A stretch of 64,000 bases of DNA, taken from the NCBI RefSeq assembly GCF_000519045.1, contig NZ_KI912532.1, forward strand, positions 1,674,001 through 1,738,000, given 5' to 3'. Shown here in pieces: positions 44,033 to 52,891 of this stretch. The position numbers were made by a program, and so were the translations under genes. The DNA is from Dechloromonas agitata is5 (GTDB lineage Bacteria > Pseudomonadota > Gammaproteobacteria > Burkholderiales > Rhodocyclaceae). The notes below the pieces were generated by a model. That model did no database searches. It was given only the letters and a program-made list of their open reading frames with translations, and was not told where the DNA came from. How positions within the stretch are numbered: position 1 is the first letter of the stretch; each line of letters opens with the position of its first letter.

Positions 44033-44470
44033 TCAGACGGTGCCGACCGGCTTGGCAGCGCGCACCGGCGGCATCATCAGGCATTCGCCGTCGATCACGG
44101 TCTTGCCGCCGACGGTGCACACGGTGTCGAGGATGACGCGGTTCTTCTCGACATTGACTTCGCGCACGGTGACGGTGGCGGTGACGGTGTCGCCCGGCTT
44201 GACCGGGGCCTTGAACTTCAGGGTTTGCGACAGGTAGATGGTGCCGGGGCCGGGCAGCTTGTTGGCCAGCGTGGCGGAGATGAAGCCGGCGGAGAGCATG
44301 CCGTGGGCGATGCGGGTGCCGAACATGGTGCCCTTGCAGTATTCCTCGTCGAGGTGGGCCGGGTTCACGTCGGTCGAAATGCCGGCGAACAGGATGATGT
44401 CGGCTTCGGTGACGGTCTTGGAGGTGCTGGCGGACATGCCGGGATGCAGCTGATCGATGTGATAGGTCAT
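44033..44470 (-). CDS. MaoC-type (R)-specific enoyl-CoA hydratase, PhaJ-like
   Basis: 145 residues from the ATG complement at 44470, preceded by AAGGAG. A single hot-dog fold with the hydratase-2 motif: FAGISTDVNPAHLDEEY (catalytic D34 and H39), then GTRIAHGMLSAGFISATLA. PhaJ proteins hydrate enoyl-CoA to (R)-3-hydroxyacyl-CoA for polyhydroxyalkanoate or for beta-oxidation. No phaC is near, so the pathway link is inference. A reverse-strand extended -10 is visible at 44508-44516. Confidence 0.85.
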   Translation of the reverse strand: MTYHIDQLHPGMSASTSKTVTEADIILFAGISTDVNPAHLDEEYCKGTMFGTRIAHGMLSAGFISATLANKLPGPGTIYLSQTLKFKAPVKPGDTVTATVTVREVNVEKNRVILDTVCTVGGKTVIDGECLMMPPVRAAKPVGTV

Positions 44471-44507
44471 GCTGGACTCCTTGCGTTTGATCGGTTGGGA
44501 AAAAGGC

Positions 44508-44516
44508 ACTCTACCA
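44508..44516 (-). promoter_or_regulatory. Extended -10 promoter of the MaoC-type hydratase gene
   Basis: On the reverse strand TGGTAGAGT (hexamer TAGAGT, 44513-44508), 38 bases before the start codon. Confidence 0.4.
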
Positions 44517-44543
44517 TACTGATGCGTATGGATGAATAGCCCC

Positions 44544-45743
44544 TCACTCGGCGCGCAAGGCTTCGACCGGGTCGAGCAGCGCGGCGCGGCGGGCAGGCAG
44601 CACGCCGGCGGCGAGGCCGATGGCGATGGCCAGGCCTTCGGCGAGGAGCACGAAGGTGAGCGGCGTGTGCACCGGCAGGGCAGGGAGCAGGAGGTGGATC
44701 AGCTGCGCCAGCCCGAAGCCGATGGTCAGGCCGAGCAGGCCGCCGATCGCGGAGAGCGCGATGGCCTCGCCGAGAAAAAGCAGCAGGATGGTGCGGCGCG
44801 GTGCGCCGAGCGCGACGAGCAGGCCGATCTCGCCGGTCCGCTCGCTGACTGCGATGGTCATGATGGTGACGATGCCGACTCCGCCAACCAGCAGCGAAAT
44901 GCCCCCCAGGGCGCCGACGGCCATGGTCAGCACATTGAGGATGTTGGACAGCGTCGCCATCATCTCCTCCTGCGTGACGATGGTGAAATCCTCGCGGCCA
45001 TGGCGTTCGATCAGCTGCTGGCGGATGCGCTCGGCAACGACCTTGGCGGGTGCCCCTTCCGCCACCGCCAGGTTGATCTCGTCGACACCCTCGCGGTTGA
45101 ACAGCTCCTGGCCGCGTGCAGCGGGGATGAATACCGTGTCGTCGAGGTCGATGCTGAGGAACTGGCCCTTTGGCTCCAGTACGCCGATGATGCGGAATTG
45201 CAGGCCGCCAATGCGCAGGCGCTGGCCGAGCGGGCTATCGGGGCCGAACAACTCGTCCTTGACCTTGGCGCCGAGCACGGCGAAGGCGCGGGCGCTACCG
45301 GCTTCGTCGGGGGGCAGGAACTGACCGCTGCGCACGGTCGATTTGAATACCTTCTGCGACTGGCTGTTGACGCCATAGACCAGCGTCCGCCGCGTCCGGC
45401 CATTGCCTTCGACCTCGGCATTGCCGCGGACCTGGGGCGTTACCGCCAGGATGTGCGGCAGGCGTTCGAGCGAACGGGCATCGTCCAGCGTCAGCGGCCG
45501 GGCGCTCGACGGCAGGCCGGAGGGGGTGCCGCCGGTTTTCGTCTTGCCCGGCAGGGCGGTGATGTTGTTGGTGCCGAACTGGCTGAATTCGCCGAGCACG
45601 AAACGGTGGATGCCTTCGCCGATCGAGGTAAGCAGTATGACGGCCGCGATGCCGACGGCGATGCCAAGCAGGGTCAGGAAACTGCGCAGGCGTTGCGCGG
45701 TGATGGCGCGCAGGGCGAGGTTGAGGGCATCGGTGAACAGCAT
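44544..45743 (-). CDS. MacB-type ABC exporter permease, second copy
   Basis: 399 residues, MacB_PCD plus FtsX topology: one helix at about 20-42, a large periplasmic domain (about 45-270) and three helices at the C-terminus (about 275-295, 325-350, 360-382). The start LFTDALNLALRAITAQRLRSFLTLLGIAVG and the ISLLVGGVGIVTIMTIAVSERTGEIGLLVALG block are typical. MacB-type pumps use periplasmic motions to expel substrates through an outer-membrane channel. Here ATPase is a separate subunit, and this permease pairs with the one encoded directly upstream (45863-47071). Confidence 0.9.
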   Translation of the reverse strand: MLFTDALNLALRAITAQRLRSFLTLLGIAVGIAAVILLTSIGEGIHRFVLGEFSQFGTNNITALPGKTKTGGTPSGLPSSARPLTLDDARSLERLPHILAVTPQVRGNAEVEGNGRTRRTLVYGVNSQSQKVFKSTVRSGQFLPPDEAGSARAFAVLGAKVKDELFGPDSPLGQRLRIGGLQFRIIGVLEPKGQFLSIDLDDTVFIPAARGQELFNREGVDEINLAVAEGAPAKVVAERIRQQLIERHGREDFTIVTQEEMMATLSNILNVLTMAVGALGGISLLVGGVGIVTIMTIAVSERTGEIGLLVALGAPRRTILLLFLGEAIALSAIGGLLGLTIGFGLAQLIHLLLPALPVHTPLTFVLLAEGLAIAIGLAAGVLPARRAALLDPVEALRAE

Positions 45744-45862
45744 GGGCGCTTAGCGTCCACCGCCAAGGCGCGGCGGCACCAGGGCGTTGCCCAGCAAGGC
45801 AAGGACGGAATGGCTGTGTACGGACGCGGCGGTTTGGCGCCTGGGCGGTGGACTTTGCATCG

Positions 45863-47071
45863 TCAGCGCTTCATCAAGGCCTGTACCGGATCCAGTTGCG
45901 CGGCCCGCCGCGCTGGCATGACGCCGAACAGCAGGCCGGTGCCGATGGCAGTACCCAGGCCGGCGATCACCGCCCACTCCGGCGGATAGGCGGGAAAGAC
46001 GGGAAAGAGCTGGCGCAGCACGAAGGCGCCGATCTGGCCGAGGCCGTAGCCGACCAGGGCACCGGCTGCCGAGAGCATGGCGGCCTCGCTCAGGAAAGCG
46101 AGGCGGATGGTGCGTGCCGAGGCGCCAAGTGCCTTGAGCAGGCCGATTTCGCCGGTGCGCTGGGTGACGGCGACGAGCATCACGTTCATGACCAGGATGC
46201 CGGCCACGGCCAGGCTGATCGCGGCGATGCCGGCGACGGCCAGGGTCAGCGCGCCGAGCAGCTTGTCGAAGGTGGCGAGGATGGCGTCCTGGGTGATGAC
46301 GGTGACGTCCTCCTCGCCGCGATGGCGCTGCTTCAACAGGCTGAGCGCCGCTTCCTTGACGGCCGGGATGGCGTCGCGGCTGTTGGCTTCGAGCATGATG
46401 CGGAACAGGGTGTTCGAGTTGAACATCGCCTGGGCCAGGGCGACCGGCACGATGACCAGTTCGTCGGTATTCATGCCCAGCCCCTGTCCGCTCGGCTTGA
46501 GTACCCCAATGACGCGCAGGCGGCGGTCGCCAATGCGGATCAGCTGGCCGAGGGCCGGCGTGGCGCCGAACAGTTCCTCGTGCAGCTTGGCGCCGATAAT
46601 GGCGACCGACGAGCCGTGGTTCCAGTCCTCGTCGGGCAATGCCTTGCCCTGGGCCAGCTCGAAATGGCGGATCGGGATGAATTCGGCCGTCGAGCCGGCA
46701 ACCATGACTTCGCGCAGCTTGCCGCCGAAGGCCATTTCCGAGGTGCCGACGGCGAGCGGCGCGACGCGGCGGACATGGGGCAGGCGACGCAGGCTGGCGG
46801 CATCGTCGATAGTCAGGTCGCGCGGCGTGCTGGTAATGGCGTTCGCCGGGTTGAAGCCGCCTGTGCCGGAGCGGCCGGGCAGCACGATGACCAGGTTGGT
46901 GCCGAGCGATGAGAACTGCCCCACGACATAACGCCGCGCCCCGTCGCCCAGTGCGGTGAGCAGTACGACGGCGGCGACGCCGATGGCCATGGCCAGCACC
47001 GACAGCGCGGTACGCACCGGGTAGCCGGTGGCGGCATCGCGGGCAAAACGCAGGGTGTCGGCCAGGCGCAT
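45863..47071 (-). CDS. MacB-type ABC exporter permease, first copy
   Basis: 402 residues with the same layout as its neighbour: helix about 20-42, periplasmic MacB_PCD region, and three late helices with LVMNVMLVAVTQRTGEIGLLKALG. The two permeases share this architecture but differ clearly in the periplasmic part, so they probably form a heterodimer rather than being a recent duplicate. Lies two bases after the ATPase gene. A 119-base gap separates it from the second permease. Confidence 0.9.
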   Translation of the reverse strand: MRLADTLRFARDAATGYPVRTALSVLAMAIGVAAVVLLTALGDGARRYVVGQFSSLGTNLVIVLPGRSGTGGFNPANAITSTPRDLTIDDAASLRRLPHVRRVAPLAVGTSEMAFGGKLREVMVAGSTAEFIPIRHFELAQGKALPDEDWNHGSSVAIIGAKLHEELFGATPALGQLIRIGDRRLRVIGVLKPSGQGLGMNTDELVIVPVALAQAMFNSNTLFRIMLEANSRDAIPAVKEAALSLLKQRHRGEEDVTVITQDAILATFDKLLGALTLAVAGIAAISLAVAGILVMNVMLVAVTQRTGEIGLLKALGASARTIRLAFLSEAAMLSAAGALVGYGLGQIGAFVLRQLFPVFPAYPPEWAVIAGLGTAIGTGLLFGVMPARRAAQLDPVQALMKR

Positions 47072-47073
47072 GG

Positions 47074-47757
47074 CTAGCTGCGTGCCGAATCGCGCTGCAG
47101 CCGGCCGTCCTCCATGGCCAGCTGGCGGCGGGCGCGGGCGCCCAGCGTCGCGTCGTGGGTGACGACGACCAGCGTAACGCCGCGGTCATTCAGTTCTTCG
47201 AGCAGGTGGATGACCTCGTCGCCGGTATGGCGGTCGAGGTTGCCGGTCGGCTCGTCGGCAAGCAGCAGCGGCGGCTGCATGATCGTGGCGCGGGCGATGG
47301 CAACGCGCTGGCGCTGGCCGCCGGACAACTGGTCCGGCTTGTGGTCGGCCCGCTGGTCCAGACCGAAATCCTTGAGTGCCTTGGCGACGCGCCGGTTGCG
47401 CTCGGCGGCGGGGATGCCGGCCAGCATCATCGGCAGTGCGATATTCTCGGCGGCGGTCAGGCGCGGCACGAGGTGAAAGCTCTGGAAAACGAAGCCGATC
47501 TTGGCGCTGCGTACCTTGGCCTGCTCGTCGGGCGACAGCGTCGTCACATCGCGTCCGTCGAGCCGGTAGGTGCCGGACTGCGGCCGGTCGAGCAGGCCGA
47601 GCAGGTTTAGCAGCGTCGATTTGCCGGAGCCGGAGGGGCCCATCACGGCGACGTATTCACCGGCGGTGATCTGCAAATCCAGCCCGGCCAGCGCATGGAC
47701 CGTCGTGTCGCCGAGCTGGAAGCGGCGCTCGATGCCGGCCAGTTCGATCAGTGCCAT
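47074..47757 (-). CDS. ABC transporter ATP-binding protein (LolD/MacB-type)
   Basis: 227 residues. Walker A GPSGSGKST (about 40-48), Q-loop, signature LSGGQRQRVAIARA (about 143-156), Walker B LLLADEPTGNLD (about 161-172) and H-loop VVTHD (about 201-205) are all intact. Sequence style is that of LolD/MacB type-VII exporters, matching the two FtsX-like permeases. The start codon directly follows the adaptor's stop codon. Confidence 0.95.
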   Translation of the reverse strand: MALIELAGIERRFQLGDTTVHALAGLDLQITAGEYVAVMGPSGSGKSTLLNLLGLLDRPQSGTYRLDGRDVTTLSPDEQAKVRSAKIGFVFQSFHLVPRLTAAENIALPMMLAGIPAAERNRRVAKALKDFGLDQRADHKPDQLSGGQRQRVAIARATIMQPPLLLADEPTGNLDRHTGDEVIHLLEELNDRGVTLVVVTHDATLGARARRQLAMEDGRLQRDSARS

Positions 47758-48906
47758 CTATTTGCCGGCCGGCTTCTCTTCCGGCGTCACCAGGGCTCCG
47801 GCCTTGATACCGGCCCGTTCGAGCGAGGTGACGATGCGTTCGCCGGCCTGCAGGCCCTCGGTGATTTCGCTGTATTCCCAGTTGGCCAGGCCGATCCGGA
47901 TCGCGCGCGCGTCGAGCTGGCCGCTGGCGGGGTTGTACACCAGCACCGTGTTGCCTTCCTGGATGGCGGCGGTTGGCACGCGCAATACGTTGTCGCGGAC
48001 GGCAAGAATGATCTCGACATCGGCACTGTAGCCGACCAGCAGCTTGCCCGCTTCGGTTGCCCGCTCGAAATCGACTTCGATATCGACCGTGCGCGCCTGC
48101 TTCTCGACTGCCGAGACGTAGGGCGCGACACGCCGCACCTTGCCGGGCAGCGTCTTGCCGGGCAGTGCGTCGAGGGTGATGCGGACCGGCTGGCCGACGG
48201 CGATCTTGGGCGCGTCAACTTCGTCCATCGGCGCCGTGATATAGAGGCAGGTGTCGTCGATCAGGTCGATGGCCGGCGGGGTCGGCACGCCGGGGGGCGA
48301 GGGCGTTGAATATTCACCCAGCTCGCCGACGATCTTGGCGACGATGCCGTCGAACGGGGCGTAGAGCGCGACGCGACCCTGCTCGACGCGGGTCGCCTTG
48401 AGCCTGGCCTCGGCCTGCGCGACGTCGGCCTTTGCCGTGTTGCAGGCGGCGCGGCGGACTTCGGCTTCGGTGCGGGCGGCCTCTTCCTTGCTGGCCGAGA
48501 CGAAGCCCTTGCCGCGCAGGTCGGCCTGGCGTCGGGCCTCGTTTTCGGCGTTGGTGGCAGCGATACAGGCTTCCTCGCTGCGCTTGGCAGCCAGCGTGAT
48601 CTGCGCCTGGGCCAGGCTGGCCTGGGCCTGCTGGTCGTCGTTCCACAGCTTGAGCAGCAGCTGGCCCTTCTTCACCCGGTCGCCTTCCTTGACGGCGAGT
48701 ACCTCGATACGGCCGCCCATGATGGTCGACAGCTTGGTGCGCTGGCAGGCGTCGACGGTGCCGGCCCGGGTGTTGGCCAGTGTCGCTTCGACGCGGCCGG
48801 GGCCGATTTCGGCCAGAACGACCGGGATGGACTTGGGTCGGGTGATGAAGAACAGCCCGCCGCCGATGAGCAGCAGTATGACGAGAGCGATGGCGATGCG
48901 GCGCAT
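47758..48906 (-). CDS. HlyD/MacA-family periplasmic adaptor (membrane fusion) protein
   Basis: 382 residues from the ATG complement at 48906. Signal anchor at 2-21 (MRRIAIALVILLLIGGGLFF), then a lipoyl half-motif, a long coiled-coil hairpin (about 95-180, rich in Ala, Gln, Glu and Arg), a second lipoyl part (LYAPFDGIVAKIVGELGEYS, about 190-210) and beta-barrel. It should link the ABC permeases to an outer-membrane TolC-type channel, which is not encoded here. Confidence 0.9.
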   Translation of the reverse strand: MRRIAIALVILLLIGGGLFFITRPKSIPVVLAEIGPGRVEATLANTRAGTVDACQRTKLSTIMGGRIEVLAVKEGDRVKKGQLLLKLWNDDQQAQASLAQAQITLAAKRSEEACIAATNAENEARRQADLRGKGFVSASKEEAARTEAEVRRAACNTAKADVAQAEARLKATRVEQGRVALYAPFDGIVAKIVGELGEYSTPSPPGVPTPPAIDLIDDTCLYITAPMDEVDAPKIAVGQPVRITLDALPGKTLPGKVRRVAPYVSAVEKQARTVDIEVDFERATEAGKLLVGYSADVEIILAVRDNVLRVPTAAIQEGNTVLVYNPASGQLDARAIRIGLANWEYSEITEGLQAGERIVTSLERAGIKAGALVTPEEKPAGK

Positions 48907-48913
48907 GGAAATC

Positions 48914-49501
48914 CTAACGGAAGCCGGGCAGCCAGCCCGATTGCTGATGGCCCCAGACCGGTTCGAGCGTACCCTGGTAGAGCGCCTCGATGACCGGTGG
49001 CTCCGGCCAGGGCTCATCCATGAAGGTCAGGCCGATTTCCTCGACGGTGCGGCCCGACCAGTAGTGGTCGGCGACTTCATCGAGCGCGGCGAGCGACAGG
49101 CTGTGCGGCAGGCGCAGGTAATCGAGCCAGCTGGCATCGTGGAACGAACAGATGTAGGCGCCCTTGGTTTGGGCGCAGACCAGGTTCTTGCCGAAGACGC
49201 GGTCCGGATGCTTGTGGCGGAAGGTCATCGCGTCGGTCCGCGTGGCGAACTGCAGCAAGGCGTGCAGGCGGCTGGGGAAGTGGTTGTAGCGGCGCTGGCG
49301 GAAATATTCGAGATGGTATTCGGCGAAGTAGTTCTGCACCAACAGCAACTGGTCACCCGCTTGCGGCGCCCCGCCTTCCGGTGCGGCCAGCGTCGCACCG
49401 AACGGGCTGCCTTTCAGGATGTCCCAGCCCGGCAGCTCGGCACCGGGGTCGAGCCAGCAGAACAGCTCCAGCGTAGCGGTGTCCTTGATCAGGTTGTCCA
49501 T
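48914..49501 (-). CDS. Conserved protein of unknown function, first gene of the exporter operon
   Basis: 195 residues from the ATG complement at 49501. I recognise no family with confidence. Aromatic- and charge-rich, soluble, no signal peptide or transmembrane segment. Segments such as YRRQRRYNHFPSRLHALLQFAT-like (residues about 75-95) and GKNLVCAQTKGAYICSFHDASWLDYL (about 108-134) look like a compact enzyme-like fold; a distant ADP-ribosyltransferase-like fold is possible but unsupported. It ends seven bases before the adaptor gene, so it is probably part of the same transcript and diverges from the kinase gene. Confidence 0.75.
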   Translation of the reverse strand: MDNLIKDTATLELFCWLDPGAELPGWDILKGSPFGATLAAPEGGAPQAGDQLLLVQNYFAEYHLEYFRQRRYNHFPSRLHALLQFATRTDAMTFRHKHPDRVFGKNLVCAQTKGAYICSFHDASWLDYLRLPHSLSLAALDEVADHYWSGRTVEEIGLTFMDEPWPEPPVIEALYQGTLEPVWGHQQSGWLPGFR

Positions 49502-49657
49502 GGTGCGGCAGCGTCGGGGGCGTGGGCCATATTGTGGGGCAAGGCGCAGTTTAGGCCAATCGGGGCGGGCCGGGTTGATGCGAATCACCTCGCATTATTC
49601 GCTTTGTCATATCATTCGATATTCTTGTGTCTGGCGGGATGGCCGAGGGGACTGGGC

Positions 49658-52600
49658 GTGCTCATTCAAGGAAAGCGGACGGGCGAATCGACTGGGCGCG
49701 AGCGGCGGGTCAGCCTGCGCAAGGCGCTGCTGTCCGTGCTTCTGGCGCTGGGGGGCATGCTCGGCATGATCACGCTGGCGACGTTCGTCGCCCTCTCGGC
49801 TTATGACGATGCCCATGAGGCCGCGACGCATCGCCAGGAGTCCCTCGAACTGATGGTCGAGGTGCGGCGTGAGGTCGATCTGCTCAGTCGCCTGGTGGCC
49901 TCCTACGTCGCCACCGCCAATCCCCGCTTCCTGATCTACTACTATGATGTTCTCGCCATTCGCGAAGGTAGCAAACCGGCCTTGCAGGGCGTGACTGCCG
50001 CCTACTGGGAAGAGGTGGTCGGCGGCACCCGGCCGTATGTGCCGCCGCCGCCCGGACCGGGTGTGCCGCTGCCCGAACGCGCCGGTCGCCTGGGCTTCGA
50101 TGCCGTCGAGCAGGCGCTGTTGTTGCGCGTTTTTCGGATTTCCGACGACATGAAGGAAGTCGAGCAGATCGCCTTTGCCGCGACACAAGGCCTCTACGAT
50201 CCCGTGAAGGGCGAAATGGTTTCCGAGACCGAGCCACATCCGGAATTCGCCGGCCGGCTGCTGCACGAATCACGCTACCTGAAACTGCGGGCTGACCTGG
50301 CTATCGCAGTTGCCGAATTGTCGGCCCAGGTCGACCGGCGGACCCGCGATTCACTGGTCAAGGCTGGCGACAAGCTGCAGCGCTGGATCGTCATCGCCCT
50401 TGGCTTCCTGATCGGGGCCATCGCCGTACTGGTTTTCGGCTATTACTACCTCAGGCGCCATCTGCTGGCCCCCCTCACGGCGATGCATCACACCGCCATC
50501 GCCCTGGCCGAAAAATCATTCGGAGAGCGGATCGGCGATGTGCAGGGGGTTGAGGAGGTGCATGCGCTGGCCAATACGATCGACAGCATGGCCAGTGCCA
50601 TCGAGGCCGATCTTGAACAGCGCGAGACGGCCCAGCGCGCGCTGCGCGAGGCCCGGGCAAGGGCCGAGGTCGCCGCCGAGGCGAAGGCCATTTTCCTGGC
50701 CAACATGAGCCATGAAATCAGGACGCCGATGAACGCCATCATCGGCATGGCCTATCTCGCCCTCAAATCCGGACTGCCGCCGCGCCAGCACGACTACGTG
50801 TCGAAGATCCACACCGCGGCGCGCTCCCTGCTCGGTATCCTGAACGACATTCTCGACTACTCGAAGATCGAGGCCGGCAAGGTGGTGCTGGAGGCCGTGC
50901 CGTTCGACCTGGAGGCGGTTATCCAGAATGCGCTGTTCATGGTGCAGGAAAAGGTTGAGAGCAAGGGCCTGGAGCTGATTCTCGATTTTCGGCCGGTGCA
51001 CTCACTGCATCAGGTCGTGGGTGACCCCCTCCGCCTCGGCCAGGTGTTGATCAACCTGCTGAGCAATGCGGTCAAGTTCACCGAGCATGGCCATGTTCGT
51101 TTGCAGGTGCTCGCCACCGGCGGCGATGACCAGACGGTGACGATCGACTTCCGGGTCGAGGATACGGGTATCGGTATGAGCGTCGAGCAGATGGGCCGCC
51201 TGTTCAGCGAGTTTTCACAGGCCGACGGATCGACGACGCGCAAATATGGTGGCACCGGCCTCGGGCTCGCCATCTCGAAGCGCCTGGTGGGGGCAATGCA
51301 CAGCGATCTGCAGGCGGAAAGCCGCCTTGGCGAGGGCAGTGTCTTTCACTTCACCCTGCGCTTGCCGGTCGTCAAGGATGCCGATGAAGAGGTGCCGGCC
51401 GCACTGCCCCTGGCGGGGCGTCGGGCGCTGGTCGTCGATGATTATCTTCCGGCGCAGCAGAGCATGAGCGAGTTACTTGCCACACTGGGGTGCAGCCGTG
51501 TCGAGGGGGCCGCCAATGGCGAAGCGGCCCTGGCCCGGCTATCGGCAGATGATGCGGCAGCGCTTGGCTACGACCTGCTGGTCATCGACTGGACGCTGCC
51601 GGACATGACCGGCAGCGAACTTGTCCGTCGTCTGCAGGCAACTGGGCGGGCAATGCCTGGAACGGTGGTCGTCGTATCGGCCAGTGACCCGGCCGTGTTA
51701 CGCCAGGATGACTTGCCACCGGCAGTCAGCGATGTCGTTCAGAAATCCTTGCAACCCAAGGATTTGCGTCAGCTGGGCGGGGCTGCGCCGGGCCGGCGGG
51801 AAGCCGCTCCGGCCTTATCGCTGAGCCGTTCGCTGCAGCTCGAAGGCATGCCGATCCTGCTCGTCGAGGACAACGAAATCAATCGTCAGGTGGCCTGCGA
51901 ACTGCTGCGCAGTTGGGGGGCGCATGTCGATATCGCCCGCAACGGCCAGCAGGCGATCGACAGGCTGGCCGCCCATGCACCGGATCATTATGCGGTGGTC
52001 CTGATGGATATCGAAATGCCGGTGATGGATGGCCACGAGGCGACGCGCCGCCTGCGGGCCGATGGCCGTTACGCCAATCTGCCCATCGTCGCCATGACGG
52101 CCCATGTTGTCGGCCATGGCCTGCACGACCCCAGGGCCGAGGGGATCACGGCCTTCATTGCCAAGCCGTTCGAGCCGGATCTCCTGCGTGACATGCTGCT
52201 CCGCTTCTGGCGGGCCGATCAGACCCGGCTGGCTTCGGCGCTTCCGCCGCTCTCGGGTCAACCGGATGCTGCCTTGGTCGAGCTACTGGCGGCCATTGGG
52301 GAAATCGATTCGGCGGTATTGCTGCGTCGCTTTGCCGGGCGGGAATCCTTCCTGCGGCGTGCCTTGCAGCGTTTTGCCGACGATTGCCGCAACTGGCCGG
52401 ATATGCTGGCCGGGTACCTGGCCGCCGGCGACAGTGAGACCGCGCGGCGCCAGGCACATAGCTTGAAGGGCCTGGCCGGTACCTTCGCCATGCCCGGTCT
52501 GCAGGCTGTGTTGGCCAGCCTGGAGTCGGCACTGGCCGATGGGCAGGATGCCGGTGCGATGCTGGCTGATATCGAACTGCGCTTGTCCGTTTTGCTGCCG

Positions 52601-52891
52601 GCGCTGGACGCCTTGTCTGGCGAATCGGCAGCAACAAACGAGGCAGTAGAACGCGATCTAGCAGGCGATGAGAGCGTGGCTCGCCTGGTCGAGCGCCTGT
52701 GCGACCAGTTGCGGCAGGGGGATGGCGAAGTCGAGGAGTTGTGGCGTGCCAACCGGGCACGGCTGACTGCCGCCCTGGGGCAGCAGCAGGCCAGTGCGCT
52801 GGCGCATGCCATTGATCAGTGGAATTTTGGCGAAGCCCTGTCGATACTCGAACGAATCGGGCAGCCAGGTGAAGGAGAACGTCATGCATGA
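49658..52891 (+). CDS. Hybrid sensor histidine kinase with two receiver domains and HPt
   Basis: 1077 residues from a GTG at 49658 with GAGGGG upstream; the frame is open far upstream but that part is antisense to the adaptor. Helix about 23-45, periplasmic sensor about 46-245 with no family I recognise, second helix about 246-268, HAMP, HisKA with H352 (NMSHEIRTPMNAIIGM), HATPase (LINLLSNAVKFTEHG, DTGIGM, GGTGLGLAIS). Receiver 1 keeps D644 but ends in VVQKS, so may be weak; receiver 2 keeps D784 and AKPFEP. HPt domain with H934 (RQAHSLKGLAG). Overlaps the next gene by 8 bases, so a phosphorelay pair is likely. Confidence 0.93.
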   Translation: MLIQGKRTGESTGRERRVSLRKALLSVLLALGGMLGMITLATFVALSAYDDAHEAATHRQESLELMVEVRREVDLLSRLVASYVATANPRFLIYYYDVLAIREGSKPALQGVTAAYWEEVVGGTRPYVPPPPGPGVPLPERAGRLGFDAVEQALLLRVFRISDDMKEVEQIAFAATQGLYDPVKGEMVSETEPHPEFAGRLLHESRYLKLRADLAIAVAELSAQVDRRTRDSLVKAGDKLQRWIVIALGFLIGAIAVLVFGYYYLRRHLLAPLTAMHHTAIALAEKSFGERIGDVQGVEEVHALANTIDSMASAIEADLEQRETAQRALREARARAEVAAEAKAIFLANMSHEIRTPMNAIIGMAYLALKSGLPPRQHDYVSKIHTAARSLLGILNDILDYSKIEAGKVVLEAVPFDLEAVIQNALFMVQEKVESKGLELILDFRPVHSLHQVVGDPLRLGQVLINLLSNAVKFTEHGHVRLQVLATGGDDQTVTIDFRVEDTGIGMSVEQMGRLFSEFSQADGSTTRKYGGTGLGLAISKRLVGAMHSDLQAESRLGEGSVFHFTLRLPVVKDADEEVPAALPLAGRRALVVDDYLPAQQSMSELLATLGCSRVEGAANGEAALARLSADDAAALGYDLLVIDWTLPDMTGSELVRRLQATGRAMPGTVVVVSASDPAVLRQDDLPPAVSDVVQKSLQPKDLRQLGGAAPGRREAAPALSLSRSLQLEGMPILLVEDNEINRQVACELLRSWGAHVDIARNGQQAIDRLAAHAPDHYAVVLMDIEMPVMDGHEATRRLRADGRYANLPIVAMTAHVVGHGLHDPRAEGITAFIAKPFEPDLLRDMLLRFWRADQTRLASALPPLSGQPDAALVELLAAIGEIDSAVLLRRFAGRESFLRRALQRFADDCRNWPDMLAGYLAAGDSETARRQAHSLKGLAGTFAMPGLQAVLASLESALADGQDAGAMLADIELRLSVLLPALDALSGESAATNEAVERDLAGDESVARLVERLCDQLRQGDGEVEELWRANRARLTAALGQQQASALAHAIDQWNFGEALSILERIGQPGEGERHA

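Noticed and set aside
45750-45860. 36-codon reverse frame between the two permeases
   Set aside because: No ribosome site and low-complexity Pro-rich content; more likely spacer.
48398-49657. Upstream part of the kinase reading frame
   Set aside because: Antisense to the adaptor and unknown protein genes; the GTG at 49658 with GAGGGG is a better start.
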